A stretch of DNA of 64,000 bases from an uncultured Clostridia bacterium. Lineage in GTDB: Bacteria; Bacillota; Clostridia; Christensenellales; Pumilibacteraceae. This document shows, one piece after another, positions 9,575 to 19,018 of this stretch; positions within the stretch are counted from its first letter, which is position 1, and every line of letters starts with the position of its first letter. The notes below the pieces were generated by a model. It was given only the letters and a program-made list of their open reading frames with translations. It had not been told where the DNA came from and did no database searches. The DNA lies in assembly GCA_947175195.1 (NCBI GenBank), contig CAMWLQ010000002.1:1-64000 (forward strand). Reading direction: 5' to 3'. Both the position numbers and the translations under genes were made by a program.

Positions 9575-10893
9575 TGGAGCTTACTCCCAAGCAAATTGTT
9601 GCCGAGCTGGATAGATATATCATCGGTCAAACCAAGGCAAAGCGCGCGGTGGCAATCGCACTGCGCAACCGTTATCGCAGGAGCAAACTGCCCGAATCGG
9701 TCAGAGAGGAAATAACGCCCAAGAACATTATCATGAAAGGTCCTACGGGCGTTGGCAAAACGGAGATAGCACGCCGCCTTGCCAAGATTATGCGCGCGCC
9801 GTTTATCAAGGTGGAGGCGACCAAGTACACCGAGGTCGGTTACGTGGGGCGCGACGTCGAGTCTATGATACGCGACCTTGCCGAAACGGCTGTGCATCTT
9901 GTAAAGCAGGAGCAAATGGCGGTTGTGGAAAACAAGGCGCGCGACTTTGCCGAGCAAAAGGTTGCCGACATAATAGTCAAGGCGCGCAAAAAGAGCAGCG
10001 AAACGCCCGAAAGCGTAATCAAGTCGCAGGTGCTTGAGGAGCTGCGCGACGGTCGGCTCAAAAATACGGTTGTAGAGATCGAGCTTGCCGAGCGTATGCC
10101 GCAAATGGAATCTATGCCGGGAATGGCTATCGATCTCAACCTCGGCGAAATGCTGGGCAGCCTCGGCAGTCTTATTCCGCAACGCAAAAAGAAACGCAGA
10201 GTGTCGGCGGAAGAGGCTGTGTCGCTGTTTATGGAAGAGGAGAGCGAACGCTTGCTCGATATGGACGCAATAAAGGCGGAGGGCGTAAGGCGCGCGCAAG
10301 AGGACGGAATAATCTTTATCGACGAGATAGATAAGATAGCTCACCGTCAAGGCTCGGGCGGCGGCATGGACGTGTCGCGCGAGGGCGTTCAGCGCGATAT
10401 TTTGCCCATTGTCGAGGGCTGCACCGTAATGACAAAGTACGGCGCAATCAAGACCGACTACATTTTGTTTATAGCGTCGGGCGCGTTCCAAATATCGTCC
10501 GTTACCGATCTTATTCCCGAGCTCCAGGGTAGATTCCCCATTCGTGTGGATTTGGATTCGCTGTCGTTCGAGGATTTTGTGCGCATATTTACCGAGCCCG
10601 AAAACGCGGTTACGCGCCAGTACGCGGCAATGCTTTCGGTAGAAAACATTAACCTCACGTTCACCAAAGAGGCTATAGAGGAAATGAGCCGTATAGCCGT
10701 GTTGGAAAACGAAACGGGCGAGGATATAGGCGCGCGGCGACTCCATACGGTCATGGAAAGCTTGCTCGAGGATATTAGCTTTAATGCCGACGGCAACAAC
10801 CCCGTGATAGACGTAAACGTGGACAAAGCATATGTTGCGGAACACCTTGCCAAAGAAATTTCCGAACATGACCTTAAAAAATACATTCTTTAA
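9574..10893 (+). CDS. hslU: ATP-dependent protease ATPase subunit HslU
   Basis: [51 protein letters not shown]. True start is ATG 9574 (overlaps the hslV stop), not the 9415 extension. Confidence 0.97.
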   Translation: MELTPKQIVAELDRYIIGQTKAKRAVAIALRNRYRRSKLPESVREEITPKNIIMKGPTGVGKTEIARRLAKIMRAPFIKVEATKYTEVGYVGRDVESMIRDLAETAVHLVKQEQMAVVENKARDFAEQKVADIIVKARKKSSETPESVIKSQVLEELRDGRLKNTVVEIELAERMPQMESMPGMAIDLNLGEMLGSLGSLIPQRKKKRRVSAEEAVSLFMEEESERLLDMDAIKAEGVRRAQEDGIIFIDEIDKIAHRQGSGGGMDVSREGVQRDILPIVEGCTVMTKYGAIKTDYILFIASGAFQISSVTDLIPELQGRFPIRVDLDSLSFEDFVRIFTEPENAVTRQYAAMLSVENINLTFTKEAIEEMSRIAVLENETGEDIGARRLHTVMESLLEDISFNADGNNPVIDVNVDKAYVAEHLAKEISEHDLKKYIL

Positions 10894-10906
10894 TGTGATT
10901 TGAATT

Positions 10907-12139
10907 ATGATTAACGCACCCAAAGGCACAAAGGATATGCTGCCGTCCGAGTCATACAAATGGCAGGCGGTGGAAAAAGCGGCAAAAAAGATAGCCGCGT
11001 TGTATAATGTAAAGCAAATCCGCACACCGGTATTCGAGCATGCGGAGCTGTTTTTGCGTTCTATCGGCGACAGTACCGACATTGTCAACAAGGAGATGTA
11101 TATCTTTGACGACAAGGGCGGACGAAAAATGGCGTTGCGACCGGAAGGCACTGCGGGCGTTGTTCGCGCCGTGCTGGAAAACAACGTTATAGAAACGCTG
11201 CCGCAAAAGCTGTTTTACATAGAGGGCGTGTACCGCTACGAACAGCCGCAGGCGGGTAGATACCGCGAGCACCACCAGTTCGGCGCAGAATTTTTCGGTA
11301 GCGGCTTGCCGTGTTTCGAGGTTGAGCTTTTGGGGCTTGCGCACGACTTTTTGTGTGAGCTCGGCTTTAACGATTTGCGTTTAAAGATAAACAGCATAGG
11401 CTGTAGCAAATGCCGTGCCGAGTTTAATGCGGTGTTACGCAAGTTTTTGAGCGGCGTGCACGACCAAATATGCGGCGATTGTAAGCGCCGCGCCGAGGTC
11501 AATCCGCTGCGCACGCTCGACTGCAAGGTACCGTCCTGCCAAGAAATTTACAAGAATGCACCGCGCATTTCCGATTATCTTTGCGACGACTGCAAGGCGC
11601 ACCACGCAGCTGTGCTTAAAGGTCTTGACGATATAGGCATAAAATTCGTCGAGGACAAGAATTTGGTGCGCGGACTGGATTACTACACGCGCACTGTGTT
11701 CGAGCTGTGCGACGGCGATATGGCAGTGCTCGGCGGCGGCAGGTACGACGGACTCTGCGAACAGCTGGGCGGAAAGCCTACGCCGTGCGTAGGGTTCGGG
11801 TGCGGACTGGAGCGGCTTATTGCCGCGGCTGAGGCGCACGGAGTGCAGTTTGACAATCCGCAGCCCAAGGTGTTTGTCGCGGCGCAATCGGATGGCGCTC
11901 GCGATACATGCGTTAAGATAGTAAAGCAGCTGCGCGATATGGGCGTTACTGCGGAATGTGATTTGATGGGCAAAAGCCTAAAAGCGCAGTTTAAGCACGC
12001 CGACCGTCAAGGCTTTGTTTACGTGATGACGATAGGCGAGAGCGAGCTCAACAGCGGCGTGTATTCGCTCAAAAATATGAATAACGGCGAAGTCATAAGC
12101 GTCAACGCAAACGACCTGTCTAATATAAAGAATTTGTAA
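10907..12139 (+). CDS. hisS: Histidyl-tRNA synthetase
   Basis: APKGTKDMLP, MALRPEGTAGVVRA, LVRGLDYYTRTVFE, GFGCGLERL. Confidence 0.96.
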   Translation: MINAPKGTKDMLPSESYKWQAVEKAAKKIAALYNVKQIRTPVFEHAELFLRSIGDSTDIVNKEMYIFDDKGGRKMALRPEGTAGVVRAVLENNVIETLPQKLFYIEGVYRYEQPQAGRYREHHQFGAEFFGSGLPCFEVELLGLAHDFLCELGFNDLRLKINSIGCSKCRAEFNAVLRKFLSGVHDQICGDCKRRAEVNPLRTLDCKVPSCQEIYKNAPRISDYLCDDCKAHHAAVLKGLDDIGIKFVEDKNLVRGLDYYTRTVFELCDGDMAVLGGGRYDGLCEQLGGKPTPCVGFGCGLERLIAAAEAHGVQFDNPQPKVFVAAQSDGARDTCVKIVKQLRDMGVTAECDLMGKSLKAQFKHADRQGFVYVMTIGESELNSGVYSLKNMNNGEVISVNANDLSNIKNL

Positions 12140-12143
12140 AAGT

Positions 12144-12827
12144 ATGGCGGTGAGTGAGGCATTTGTAAGAACGGCGGCGCTTGTCGGCGATGACGCTTTG
12201 GTCAAACTGCAAAAAGCCAAGGTGCTGGTTGTGGGTTTGGGCGGCGTAGGCGGCGCGACGGCGGAAGTGCTGGTGCGTAGCGGCGTCGGCACTCTTACTT
12301 TTGTGGACGGCGATAATTTTGAGCCGAGCAATCTTAACCGCCAAATTTTGTGCACAGTAAATGACATCGGCAAAAATAAGGCGGTAATAGCGGCGCAAAG
12401 AGCAGTAGCTATAAACTCCGCCGTAAATGCAGTGTCCATTCCGCGATTTGTTGATAACAGCTCGATTTCGGATATATTGGACTGCGGTTACGACTATTGT
12501 ATAGATGCAATCGACGATTTGCCCAATAAAATACTGTTGATTACCGAATGTAAAAAACGCGGCATAAAAATTGTTTCGGCGCTTGGCGCGGGCAACCGCA
12601 TCGGTTGCGATTTCGGAATTACCGACATATATAAGACAAAGGACGACCCGTTTGCGCGCAAGCTGCGTCACGAGCTGAAAAAGGCGGGAGTGGAGTCGTT
12701 GGACGTTGCGTGCGCGCTTTCGCCGCCGCTTGTCAAGCACGGCACGCCGTCGTCTATAGCCGCGCCGCCGCTCGTTATGGGCGCAATGCTTGCAAACTAC
12801 GCGGTCGCAAAAATAATAGGAATTTAG
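12144..12827 (+). CDS. tcdA: ThiF/MoeB-like tRNA threonylcarbamoyladenosine dehydratase
   Basis: VLVVGLGGVGGATAEVLVRSGVGTLTFVDGD...LNRQ; ALGAGNRIGCDFGITDIYKTKDDPFARKLRHELKKAGV. Confidence 0.85.
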   Translation: MAVSEAFVRTAALVGDDALVKLQKAKVLVVGLGGVGGATAEVLVRSGVGTLTFVDGDNFEPSNLNRQILCTVNDIGKNKAVIAAQRAVAINSAVNAVSIPRFVDNSSISDILDCGYDYCIDAIDDLPNKILLITECKKRGIKIVSALGAGNRIGCDFGITDIYKTKDDPFARKLRHELKKAGVESLDVACALSPPLVKHGTPSSIAAPPLVMGAMLANYAVAKIIGI

Positions 12828-12848
12828 CATAATTAAGGAGCGTAGCAT

Positions 12849-14081
12849 ATGGAGCTTGATTTGATTGAAAAGGTAGATCCCGAAGTGGCGGCGAGCATGA
12901 AAAAAGAGCTTAACCGCCAGCGCAACAAGATAGAGCTTATCGCCAGCGAAAATTTTGTATCGGATGCTGTTCTTGCGGCGGCGGGATCGCACTTAACCAA
13001 TAAGTATGCGGAAGGCTATCCCGGCAAGCGTTACTACGGCGGCTGCGAATATGTGGACGAAATAGAGTCGCTTGCGATTGAGCGTGCCAAAAAGCTGTTC
13101 GGTGCGGAACATGCCAACGTTCAACCGCACTGCGGCGCAAACGCCAATCACGCAGTGTTCTATGCCGTGCTACAGCCTAACGACACGTACCTCGGCATGA
13201 ATCTTGCGCACGGAGGACATTTGACCCATGGCTCGCACGTCAATTATTCGGGACGGTTTTATAACGTTATTCCTTACGGCGTGGACGAAAATACCGAAAC
13301 TATAGACTACGACGAGGTGGAACGCCTTGCCGTTGAAAACAAGCCCAAGCTTATTTTGGCGGGCGCGTCGGCATATCCGCGCATAATTGACTTTAAACGC
13401 TTTCGCGAGATTGCCGATAAGGTGGGCGCAATATTCATGGTTGACATGGCGCACATAGCGGGGCTTGTCGCGGCGGGACTTCATCCCAATCCGGTCGAGT
13501 ACGCCGATATAGTAACAACAACCACGCACAAGACTCTTCGCGGTCCGCGCGGTGGCATGATTTTGTGTAGGGAGCAATTTGCAAAAGCTATCGACAAAGC
13601 GATTTTCCCGGGTACGCAGGGCGGTCCGTTGGAGCATATTATAGCGGCTAAGGCGGTCGCGCTCAAAGAGGCTATGTCGGACGAATACGTGCGCTATCAA
13701 AAGAACGTGGTAAACAACGCAAAGGCGCTTGCGGGTAAACTTACCGAGCGCGGAATAAATCTCGTTTCGGGCGGCACGGATAACCACTTAATGCTCGTCA
13801 AGCTCGAAAACGGTATGACGGGCAAAGAACTGGAAACATTGCTTGACGATTGCAATATCACCGTAAACAAAAACGCGATACCGTTCGACAAGCTGCCGCC
13901 GTCCAAGACCTCGGGCATACGCATAGGCACGCCTGCTGTCACCACGCGCGGAATGGGCGAGGAACAAATGCGCATTATAGCCGATTGCATAGCCGACGCT
14001 ATTACGCAGGGCGAGAGCGCAAAGCAAAGTATTCTATCGCGCGTAGCCGAGCTTACAACAAGCTTTCCGCTGTATAAGTAA
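12849..14081 (+). CDS. glyA: Serine hydroxymethyltransferase
   Basis: [63 protein letters not shown]. Confidence 0.97.
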   Translation: MELDLIEKVDPEVAASMKKELNRQRNKIELIASENFVSDAVLAAAGSHLTNKYAEGYPGKRYYGGCEYVDEIESLAIERAKKLFGAEHANVQPHCGANANHAVFYAVLQPNDTYLGMNLAHGGHLTHGSHVNYSGRFYNVIPYGVDENTETIDYDEVERLAVENKPKLILAGASAYPRIIDFKRFREIADKVGAIFMVDMAHIAGLVAAGLHPNPVEYADIVTTTTHKTLRGPRGGMILCREQFAKAIDKAIFPGTQGGPLEHIIAAKAVALKEAMSDEYVRYQKNVVNNAKALAGKLTERGINLVSGGTDNHLMLVKLENGMTGKELETLLDDCNITVNKNAIPFDKLPPSKTSGIRIGTPAVTTRGMGEEQMRIIADCIADAITQGESAKQSILSRVAELTTSFPLYK

Positions 14082-14115
14082 TAACCCTGTAATTTTAAAA
14101 TGCTATTAGATTAAT

Positions 14116-14155
14116 AGGAATTAACTTGACAAAGTTAGTTCCTTTTTGTTATGCT
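14116..14155 (+). promoter_or_regulatory. Promoter with overlapping palindrome (candidate Rrf2/IscR operator)
   Basis: AGGAATTAACTT-gaca-AAGTTAGTTCCT (11/12 complementary, remainder G-U); TTGACA (14126-14131) spans the loop, TATGCT (14150-14155) is the -10, spacer 18. T-run at 14143-14147. Confidence 0.65.
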
Positions 14156-14173
14156 CTTAAAGAGGAAAAAACT

Positions 14174-14593
14174 ATGCGATTATCTACAAGAGCGACATAC
14201 GGAATGAGGTTGTGCTTTATGCTTGCGCTGTCAAAAGCGCCGCTTAGCGCGTCACAGCTTGTCAAACAAACTGACGTGGGTATCAAATATCTCGAACAGC
14301 TTTTGGCAATGCTCAAACGCGGCGAAATAGTAACGGCGTACAGGGGTAAAGCAGGCGGGTACGTACTTGCGCGCGATCCTAAGGACATAACGGTGGGCGA
14401 TATGCTCAACGCGCTTGACGACGGCTTTGACGCGCCCGCATGCGTGTGCGGTAATTGTGCCGATATGTACTGTCCCAACCGCAATGTTTTAAACAAGCTC
14501 AGCGACGGTATTAACAAGGTGTTGGACAGCGTGACGCTGGCGGAGATGATTGACGAATACCGCAATAACTGTGGAGCGGGCGGTGCGGAATGA
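14174..14593 (+). CDS. Rrf2 family transcriptional regulator (IscR-like)
   Basis: MRLSTRATYGMRLCFMLALSKAPLSASQLVKQTDVGIKYLEQLLAMLKRGEIVTAYRGKAGGYVLARDP; C-terminal CVCGNCADMYCPNRN. Confidence 0.9.
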   Translation: MRLSTRATYGMRLCFMLALSKAPLSASQLVKQTDVGIKYLEQLLAMLKRGEIVTAYRGKAGGYVLARDPKDITVGDMLNALDDGFDAPACVCGNCADMYCPNRNVLNKLSDGINKVLDSVTLAEMIDEYRNNCGAGGAE

Positions 14594-15699
14594 TAGGCGA
14601 AAGTATTTATTTAGACTACGCCGCGACCACGCCGACGGACGAAGAAGTGTTTAATGTGGCAAAGCCGTATTATACCGAAATATTTTACAATCCCGCATCG
14701 GCGCATTTTCTCGGACAAAAAGCCAATGCGGCGGTGGAACGCGCAAGGCGGCAGTGTGCGGACGCGATAAACGCTAATCCCGACGAAATTTATTTTACTT
14801 CGGGCGGAACGGAAAGTATCAACCTCGCATTGTGCGGTGTAAGCGGCGGACTTGCCGTGTCCGATATAGAGCATGACGCAACGCTTGCGTGCGCGCAAAA
14901 GCTTAGTTGTAGCGGCGCTGACGTGCAATATATCAAGGTGAACGGCGAGGGCATAGTAACACCTGCTGCGCTGACGGATGCTATTGACGATAATATCGCG
15001 CTTGCGTGCGTAATGGCTGTAAACAACATAGTTGGCAGTATTCAACCTATAAAGGATCTTGCGGCGGCGGCGCACAGCAAAGGCGTGATGTTCTTTACCG
15101 ATGCGGTGCAAGCGGTAAATTCCTTGGAAATCGACGTAAAAGACTGGGGCGTGGATATGCTTGCCGTGTCCGGTCACAAGTTTTACGCGCCCAAGGGCGT
15201 CGGGTTTTTGTATGTAAAGCGCGGCGTCAAGCTCAATCCGTTTACGGTGGGCGGCGATCAAGAGGGCGGCTTGCGCGCGGGTACGCACAATGTTCCCGCA
15301 ATCGTCGCTATGGGCGAGGCTATTCAAAAAGCAAAAGCGTTACGCGCGCAGTACATCGCGCACATAACGCAAATATCGTCGGAGTTTATAAATACTCTCG
15401 ATTGCGGAACAATAATAGAGTGCGAAAACAAGACTGACGAAATCGTGTCGGTAGTGTTCCGCGGCAAAGACGGATATATAAACGGTGGTAGGCTTAGCAC
15501 CGCGCTGTCGGTAGAGGGCGTGTGCTGCTCGGTCGGCTCGGCTTGCTCGGCAGGGTCGGCAACTCCGCCGCAAACGCTGCTTGCAATGGGCGTAGAGCAT
15601 GCAGGTAGCTCGGTGCGCTTTTCGTTCGGGCGCAACACCACAACAGAACAAGCCCGCCGCGCCGCGCAAATAGTCAATACCGTCGTTAAGCGGTTTTAG
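14590..15699 (+). CDS. iscS: Cysteine desulfurase (NifS/IscS family)
   Basis: YLDYAATTPTDEEV, FTSGGTESINLAL, VSGHKFYAPKGVGFLY, CSVGSACSAGSATP. Confidence 0.93.
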   Translation: MIGESIYLDYAATTPTDEEVFNVAKPYYTEIFYNPASAHFLGQKANAAVERARRQCADAINANPDEIYFTSGGTESINLALCGVSGGLAVSDIEHDATLACAQKLSCSGADVQYIKVNGEGIVTPAALTDAIDDNIALACVMAVNNIVGSIQPIKDLAAAAHSKGVMFFTDAVQAVNSLEIDVKDWGVDMLAVSGHKFYAPKGVGFLYVKRGVKLNPFTVGGDQEGGLRAGTHNVPAIVAMGEAIQKAKALRAQYIAHITQISSEFINTLDCGTIIECENKTDEIVSVVFRGKDGYINGGRLSTALSVEGVCCSVGSACSAGSATPPQTLLAMGVEHAGSSVRFSFGRNTTTEQARRAAQIVNTVVKRF

Positions 15700-15702
15700 C
15701 GC

Positions 15703-15828
15703 TTAGTATTCCAGCTTTTTTTGCGCCGCTTTAAGCGCCTTTACGGGCACTTTGGAGTTTTCCATTTTTTTGAGCGCAACCGCGCCCGCTATCGCGCCGA
15801 TAGTAAATCCGAATAAAAGACCTCTCAT
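15703..15828 (-). CDS. 41-aa predicted membrane peptide (not in ORF track)
   Basis: MRGLLFGFTIGAIAGAVALKKMENSKVPVKALKAAQKKLEY; SD cggagg 4 nt before ATG; one hydrophobic segment with Gly-zipper spacing and a Lys-rich tail. Confidence 0.65.
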   Translation of the reverse strand: MRGLLFGFTIGAIAGAVALKKMENSKVPVKALKAAQKKLEY

Positions 15829-15948
15829 AACAACCTCCGAAAGTAGTATGGTTAATAATCGTTTACGATATGCGTAAAAAGGCGATTGAGATTGTTTAAA
15901 TATTTTTAAGAAAATTTTTCAAAAAAGCTGTAAAAAATCTTTGATATG

Positions 15949-15957
15949 TGTTATAAT
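15949..15957 (+). promoter_or_regulatory. Extended -10 promoter of ruvX
   Basis: TGtTATAAT; TATAAT at 15952-15957 places +1 at about 15964. Confidence 0.6.
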
Positions 15958-15963
15958 GTATCG

Positions 15964-16389
15964 GTGGAAAGCGGAGATAAAATTTTGGGCGTCGATTTCG
16001 GACTGAAACGCGTTGGACTTGCAGTGTGCGACAGCTTGCACATTCTTGCTACGCCGTTGCCCGTATACAACACCAAATCGATGCGCAATTCCATTGACCA
16101 CGTGGCGCGAGTTGCCAAGGATAACGAGGTCGGGCGCATAGTGGTTGGGTTACCGCTCAATCTTGACGGTACGGAATCCGTTCAGTCGGGCAGGGCGCGT
16201 GCGTTTGCCCGCAACCTCGGCAAGGTGACGGGACTGTCCGTAGAACTGTTTGACGAGCGGCTCACAACCGTTGAGGCAAACGAGCTGCTTATAGAGGCGG
16301 GCGTAAGTAAAGCCGCTGACCGAGCAAAATTAGTCGACAGTATGTCGGCAAAGGTTATTTTGCAAGGCTATATAGACAACAACAAATAA
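15964..16389 (+). CDS. ruvX: Putative pre-16S rRNA nuclease / Holliday junction resolvase-like YqgF
   Basis: ILGVDFGLKRVGLAVCDSLHILATPLPV...IVVGLPLNLDGTES...FDERLTTVEA. The track start 15946 overlaps the -10 box; likely start GTG 15964 (alternative TTG 15985 behind gcggag). Confidence 0.92.
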   Translation: MESGDKILGVDFGLKRVGLAVCDSLHILATPLPVYNTKSMRNSIDHVARVAKDNEVGRIVVGLPLNLDGTESVQSGRARAFARNLGKVTGLSVELFDERLTTVEANELLIEAGVSKAADRAKLVDSMSAKVILQGYIDNNK

Positions 16390-16408
16390 TCCATTAGGAG
16401 AGTATATC

Positions 16409-16813
16409 ATGGCAGAAAATCAAGAAGAAAACGTTGAGCTTATCGACGAAGAAGTAATCACGCTTTACGACGATAAAAACAACCCAGTAGATTTCAATGA
16501 GGTCGCGGTTGTGGAATATCAAGGCGATTTTTACGCGCTTTTGCAGCCCGTCGAGCCTATGGAAGGCTTGGGCGAGGACGAGGCTATCATTTTCAAGGTA
16601 GTGCAAAAGGACGAGGAAACGGACGAATTCGAGCCTGTAACCGATGAGGCTGTGCTTGAGGCGGTGTTCAACGAGTACCTTAAAGCTGAGGCTGAATTCG
16701 GCGACGGCTGCGATTGCTGCGACTGCGACGATTGCAACCACGATCACGACGACTGCGACGACGATTGCGGCTGCGAAGGCGGTTGCTGCGGAGTGCACAA
16801 GCACAACGATTAA
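16409..16813 (+). CDS. DUF1292 (YrzB-like) protein with Cys/His/Asp-rich C-terminal tail
   Basis: DEEVITLYDDKNNPVDFNEVAVVEYQGDFYALLQPVE...; tail CDCCDCDDCNHDHDDCDDDCGCEGGCCGVHKHND. Confidence 0.8.
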   Translation: MAENQEENVELIDEEVITLYDDKNNPVDFNEVAVVEYQGDFYALLQPVEPMEGLGEDEAIIFKVVQKDEETDEFEPVTDEAVLEAVFNEYLKAEAEFGDGCDCCDCDDCNHDHDDCDDDCGCEGGCCGVHKHND

Positions 16814-16874
16814 TTCTAAATTCGGAATTATCGGCGAGCAATGTTTTTCGGTTATACAGAAAAGTGGCGTGGAG

Positions 16875-16905
16875 AAATATATAACGACACGAAACTAATT
16901 GGGTG
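16875..16905 (+). repeat. Intergenic repeat, copy 2
   Basis: AAATATATAACGACACGAAACTAATTGGGTG; matches the reverse complement of 1156-1187. Confidence 0.65.
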
Positions 16906-16968
16906 TAACGTTAAACGAACAACTAAGTAAACACAACATTAAAAAAACGAAAAATGGTGTAAAAACAT

Positions 16969-16997
16969 TTGCGTAATGCTTTACGCTGTGTTATAAT
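16969..16997 (+). promoter_or_regulatory. Sigma-A promoter of the rpsB operon
   Basis: TTGCGT-N17-TATAAT, with TGT before TATAAT (extended -10). Confidence 0.75.
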
Positions 16998-17084
16998 TGT
17001 ATTAACTACTCACTCGGTTGTTTTTCTGTGCGCTGTCAAATTTTTGAGGGCAGTGTGTAAACCGAGGTGGGAAACGGAGAAATC

Positions 17085-17918
17085 ATGGCAAACGTTATCA
17101 CGATGAAACAGCTTTTGGAAGCGGGCGTTCACTTTGGACATCCCACGCGCAAGTGGAATCCCAAAATGAAAAAGTATATATATGTGTCGCGCAACGACAT
17201 ATATATCATTAACCTCGAAAAGACGGTGGAAATGATCGACAAGGCGTATGCGTTCATTAAGGACGTAGCGTCGGAAGGAAAATCCATTCTTTTCGTAGGC
17301 ACCAAAAAACAGGCTCAAGAGGCGATTATGCAGGAGGCACAAAAGTGCGGAATGTATTACGTAAAATCGCGCTGGCTTGGCGGCACGCTAACCAATTTTT
17401 CTACTATCAAATCCCGTATAGAACGGCTTAACAAGCTCAATCTTATGGAAAAGATGAACGAGTTTGCGCTTCTTCCCAAAAAGGAAGTGCTCAAGCTCAA
17501 AGCCGAGCGCGACAAGCTTGAGGACAACCTCGGCGGCATAAAAGATATGCGTTCGCTCCCCGGCGCGTTGTTTGTTGTCGATCCCAAAAAGGAACACAAC
17601 GCCGTAGCCGAGGCGCGCAAACTTCATATTCCCATCGTTGCTATCGTCGATACCAACTGCGATCCCGACGAGGTCGATTACGTTATACCCGGCAACGACG
17701 ACGCTATCCGCGCAATCAAACTTATTGCGGGCGCTATGGCTGACGCCGTTATCGAGGCGCGCGAGGGCGAGGAAGGCTTGGCGGCACGCCGTGCCGTAGA
17801 GGCGCAAATGCAAGCCGAGGCCGAGGCTGCCAACAAGGCTAACGTCGAGGTTGTGGAAGAGCCCGCCTCGCAGGAGCAGCTTGACCGTCTTGCAAACGGC
17901 GAGGGCGACGCCGAATAA
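17085..17918 (+). CDS. rpsB: 30S ribosomal protein S2
   Basis: [43 protein letters not shown] ggag before ATG 17085. Confidence 0.97.
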   Translation: MANVITMKQLLEAGVHFGHPTRKWNPKMKKYIYVSRNDIYIINLEKTVEMIDKAYAFIKDVASEGKSILFVGTKKQAQEAIMQEAQKCGMYYVKSRWLGGTLTNFSTIKSRIERLNKLNLMEKMNEFALLPKKEVLKLKAERDKLEDNLGGIKDMRSLPGALFVVDPKKEHNAVAEARKLHIPIVAIVDTNCDPDEVDYVIPGNDDAIRAIKLIAGAMADAVIEAREGEEGLAARRAVEAQMQAEAEAANKANVEVVEEPASQEQLDRLANGEGDAE

Positions 17919-18014
17919 TCGGCGAGCGCAGTCTTGCTTATAAATCAAATATAGTTCAATGCGATTAACGCTTTGAGTTTCGATAAAATACAAATTAATA
18001 ATAGGAGTAATATT

Positions 18015-18950
18015 ATGGAAATTACTGCAAGTGACGTTGCAAAATTGCGTGAAATTACCGGCGTCGGTCTTATGGCGTGCAAAAAGGCGCTTGTTGCCAC
18101 CGACGGCGATATTGATAAGGCGTGCGAATACCTTCGCGAACAGGGTATGTCCATTGTTGCCAAAAAGGCGGGCAGAATAGCTGCCGAAGGCGCGGCGTGG
18201 GCGTGCATTTCCGCCGACAAGCACACCGGTGCTTTGGTAGAGGTAAACTGCGAATCGGACTTTGTTGCCAAGAGCGACGTGTTTGTTGCGCTTTGCGAGG
18301 CTGTTGCCAAAGCCGCTGTTGAAAGCGAAAAGTCGGACGTGGACGAGCTTAAAGCCGTAAAAACGGCTGACGGCACGGTGGAAGAGCTTATCACCGCCGC
18401 AACCTCCAAGACCGGCGAAAAGATTTCCTTGCGTCGTGTTGCCGTTCAAAAGAACGCCAACGGCATCGAGGAGGCTTACATTCACATGGGCGGCAAGATG
18501 GGCACACTTGTCGAGGTCGCCGTTGAAGGCTTGACCAATGACAACACTGCGGAAATCGTTGCAATGGCTCACGACGTAGCAATGCACATCGCTGCGTTCC
18601 AGCCCCCGTATGTTCGCAAATCCGACGTGCCGCAAGAGGCTGTCGACCACGAGCGCGAAATAATCAAGCAGCAGCTTTTGAACGACGAAAAGAACAGCAA
18701 AAAGCCCGAACAGGTTTTGGCTAAGATTGCCGAGAACAAGCTTGGCAAGTTCTTCGAGGAAAACTGCTTGTTGTATCAGGCGTTTGCCAAAGATCCGTCC
18801 GTCACGGTTGAGCAGCTTGTTGCCGCTACCGCCAAAAAGACGGGGACCAAGCTCGAGGTTGTTCGTTTTACCAAGTTCGTCATGGGCGAGGGTATAGAAA
18901 AACGCACTGACAATCTTGCCGAGGAAGTTGCCAAATTGTCGGCAAAATAA
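18015..18950 (+). CDS. tsf: Elongation factor Ts
   Basis: VAKLREITGVGLMACKKALVATDGDIDKACEYLREQGM; SD taggag. Confidence 0.97.
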   Translation: MEITASDVAKLREITGVGLMACKKALVATDGDIDKACEYLREQGMSIVAKKAGRIAAEGAAWACISADKHTGALVEVNCESDFVAKSDVFVALCEAVAKAAVESEKSDVDELKAVKTADGTVEELITAATSKTGEKISLRRVAVQKNANGIEEAYIHMGGKMGTLVEVAVEGLTNDNTAEIVAMAHDVAMHIAAFQPPYVRKSDVPQEAVDHEREIIKQQLLNDEKNSKKPEQVLAKIAENKLGKFFEENCLLYQAFAKDPSVTVEQLVAATAKKTGTKLEVVRFTKFVMGEGIEKRTDNLAEEVAKLSAK

Positions 18951-18964
18951 ACAAACATTTTTCG

Positions 18965-19001
18965 ATCGGCTTATCGTTAATTTCGGTAAGCCGATTTTTT
19001 G
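18965..19001 (+). terminator. Rho-independent terminator / attenuator between tsf and pyrH
   Basis: ATCGGCTTATCG-ttaattt-CGGTAAGCCGAT-TTTTT. Confidence 0.8.
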
Positions 19002-19018
19002 AAATTTAAGGAGCTTTG

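Noticed and set aside
9439-11184. 581-aa minus-strand ORF opposite hslU/hisS
   Set aside because: Lies antisense to two unambiguous genes; no recognisable domain or SD. Long antisense frames arise here from codon bias that avoids TTA/CTA/TCA in the sense frame.
16676-16813. Triplet-like GAC/TGC tract considered as a repeat array or CRISPR-like structure
   Set aside because: In-frame low-complexity coding sequence; no spacer/repeat periodicity.
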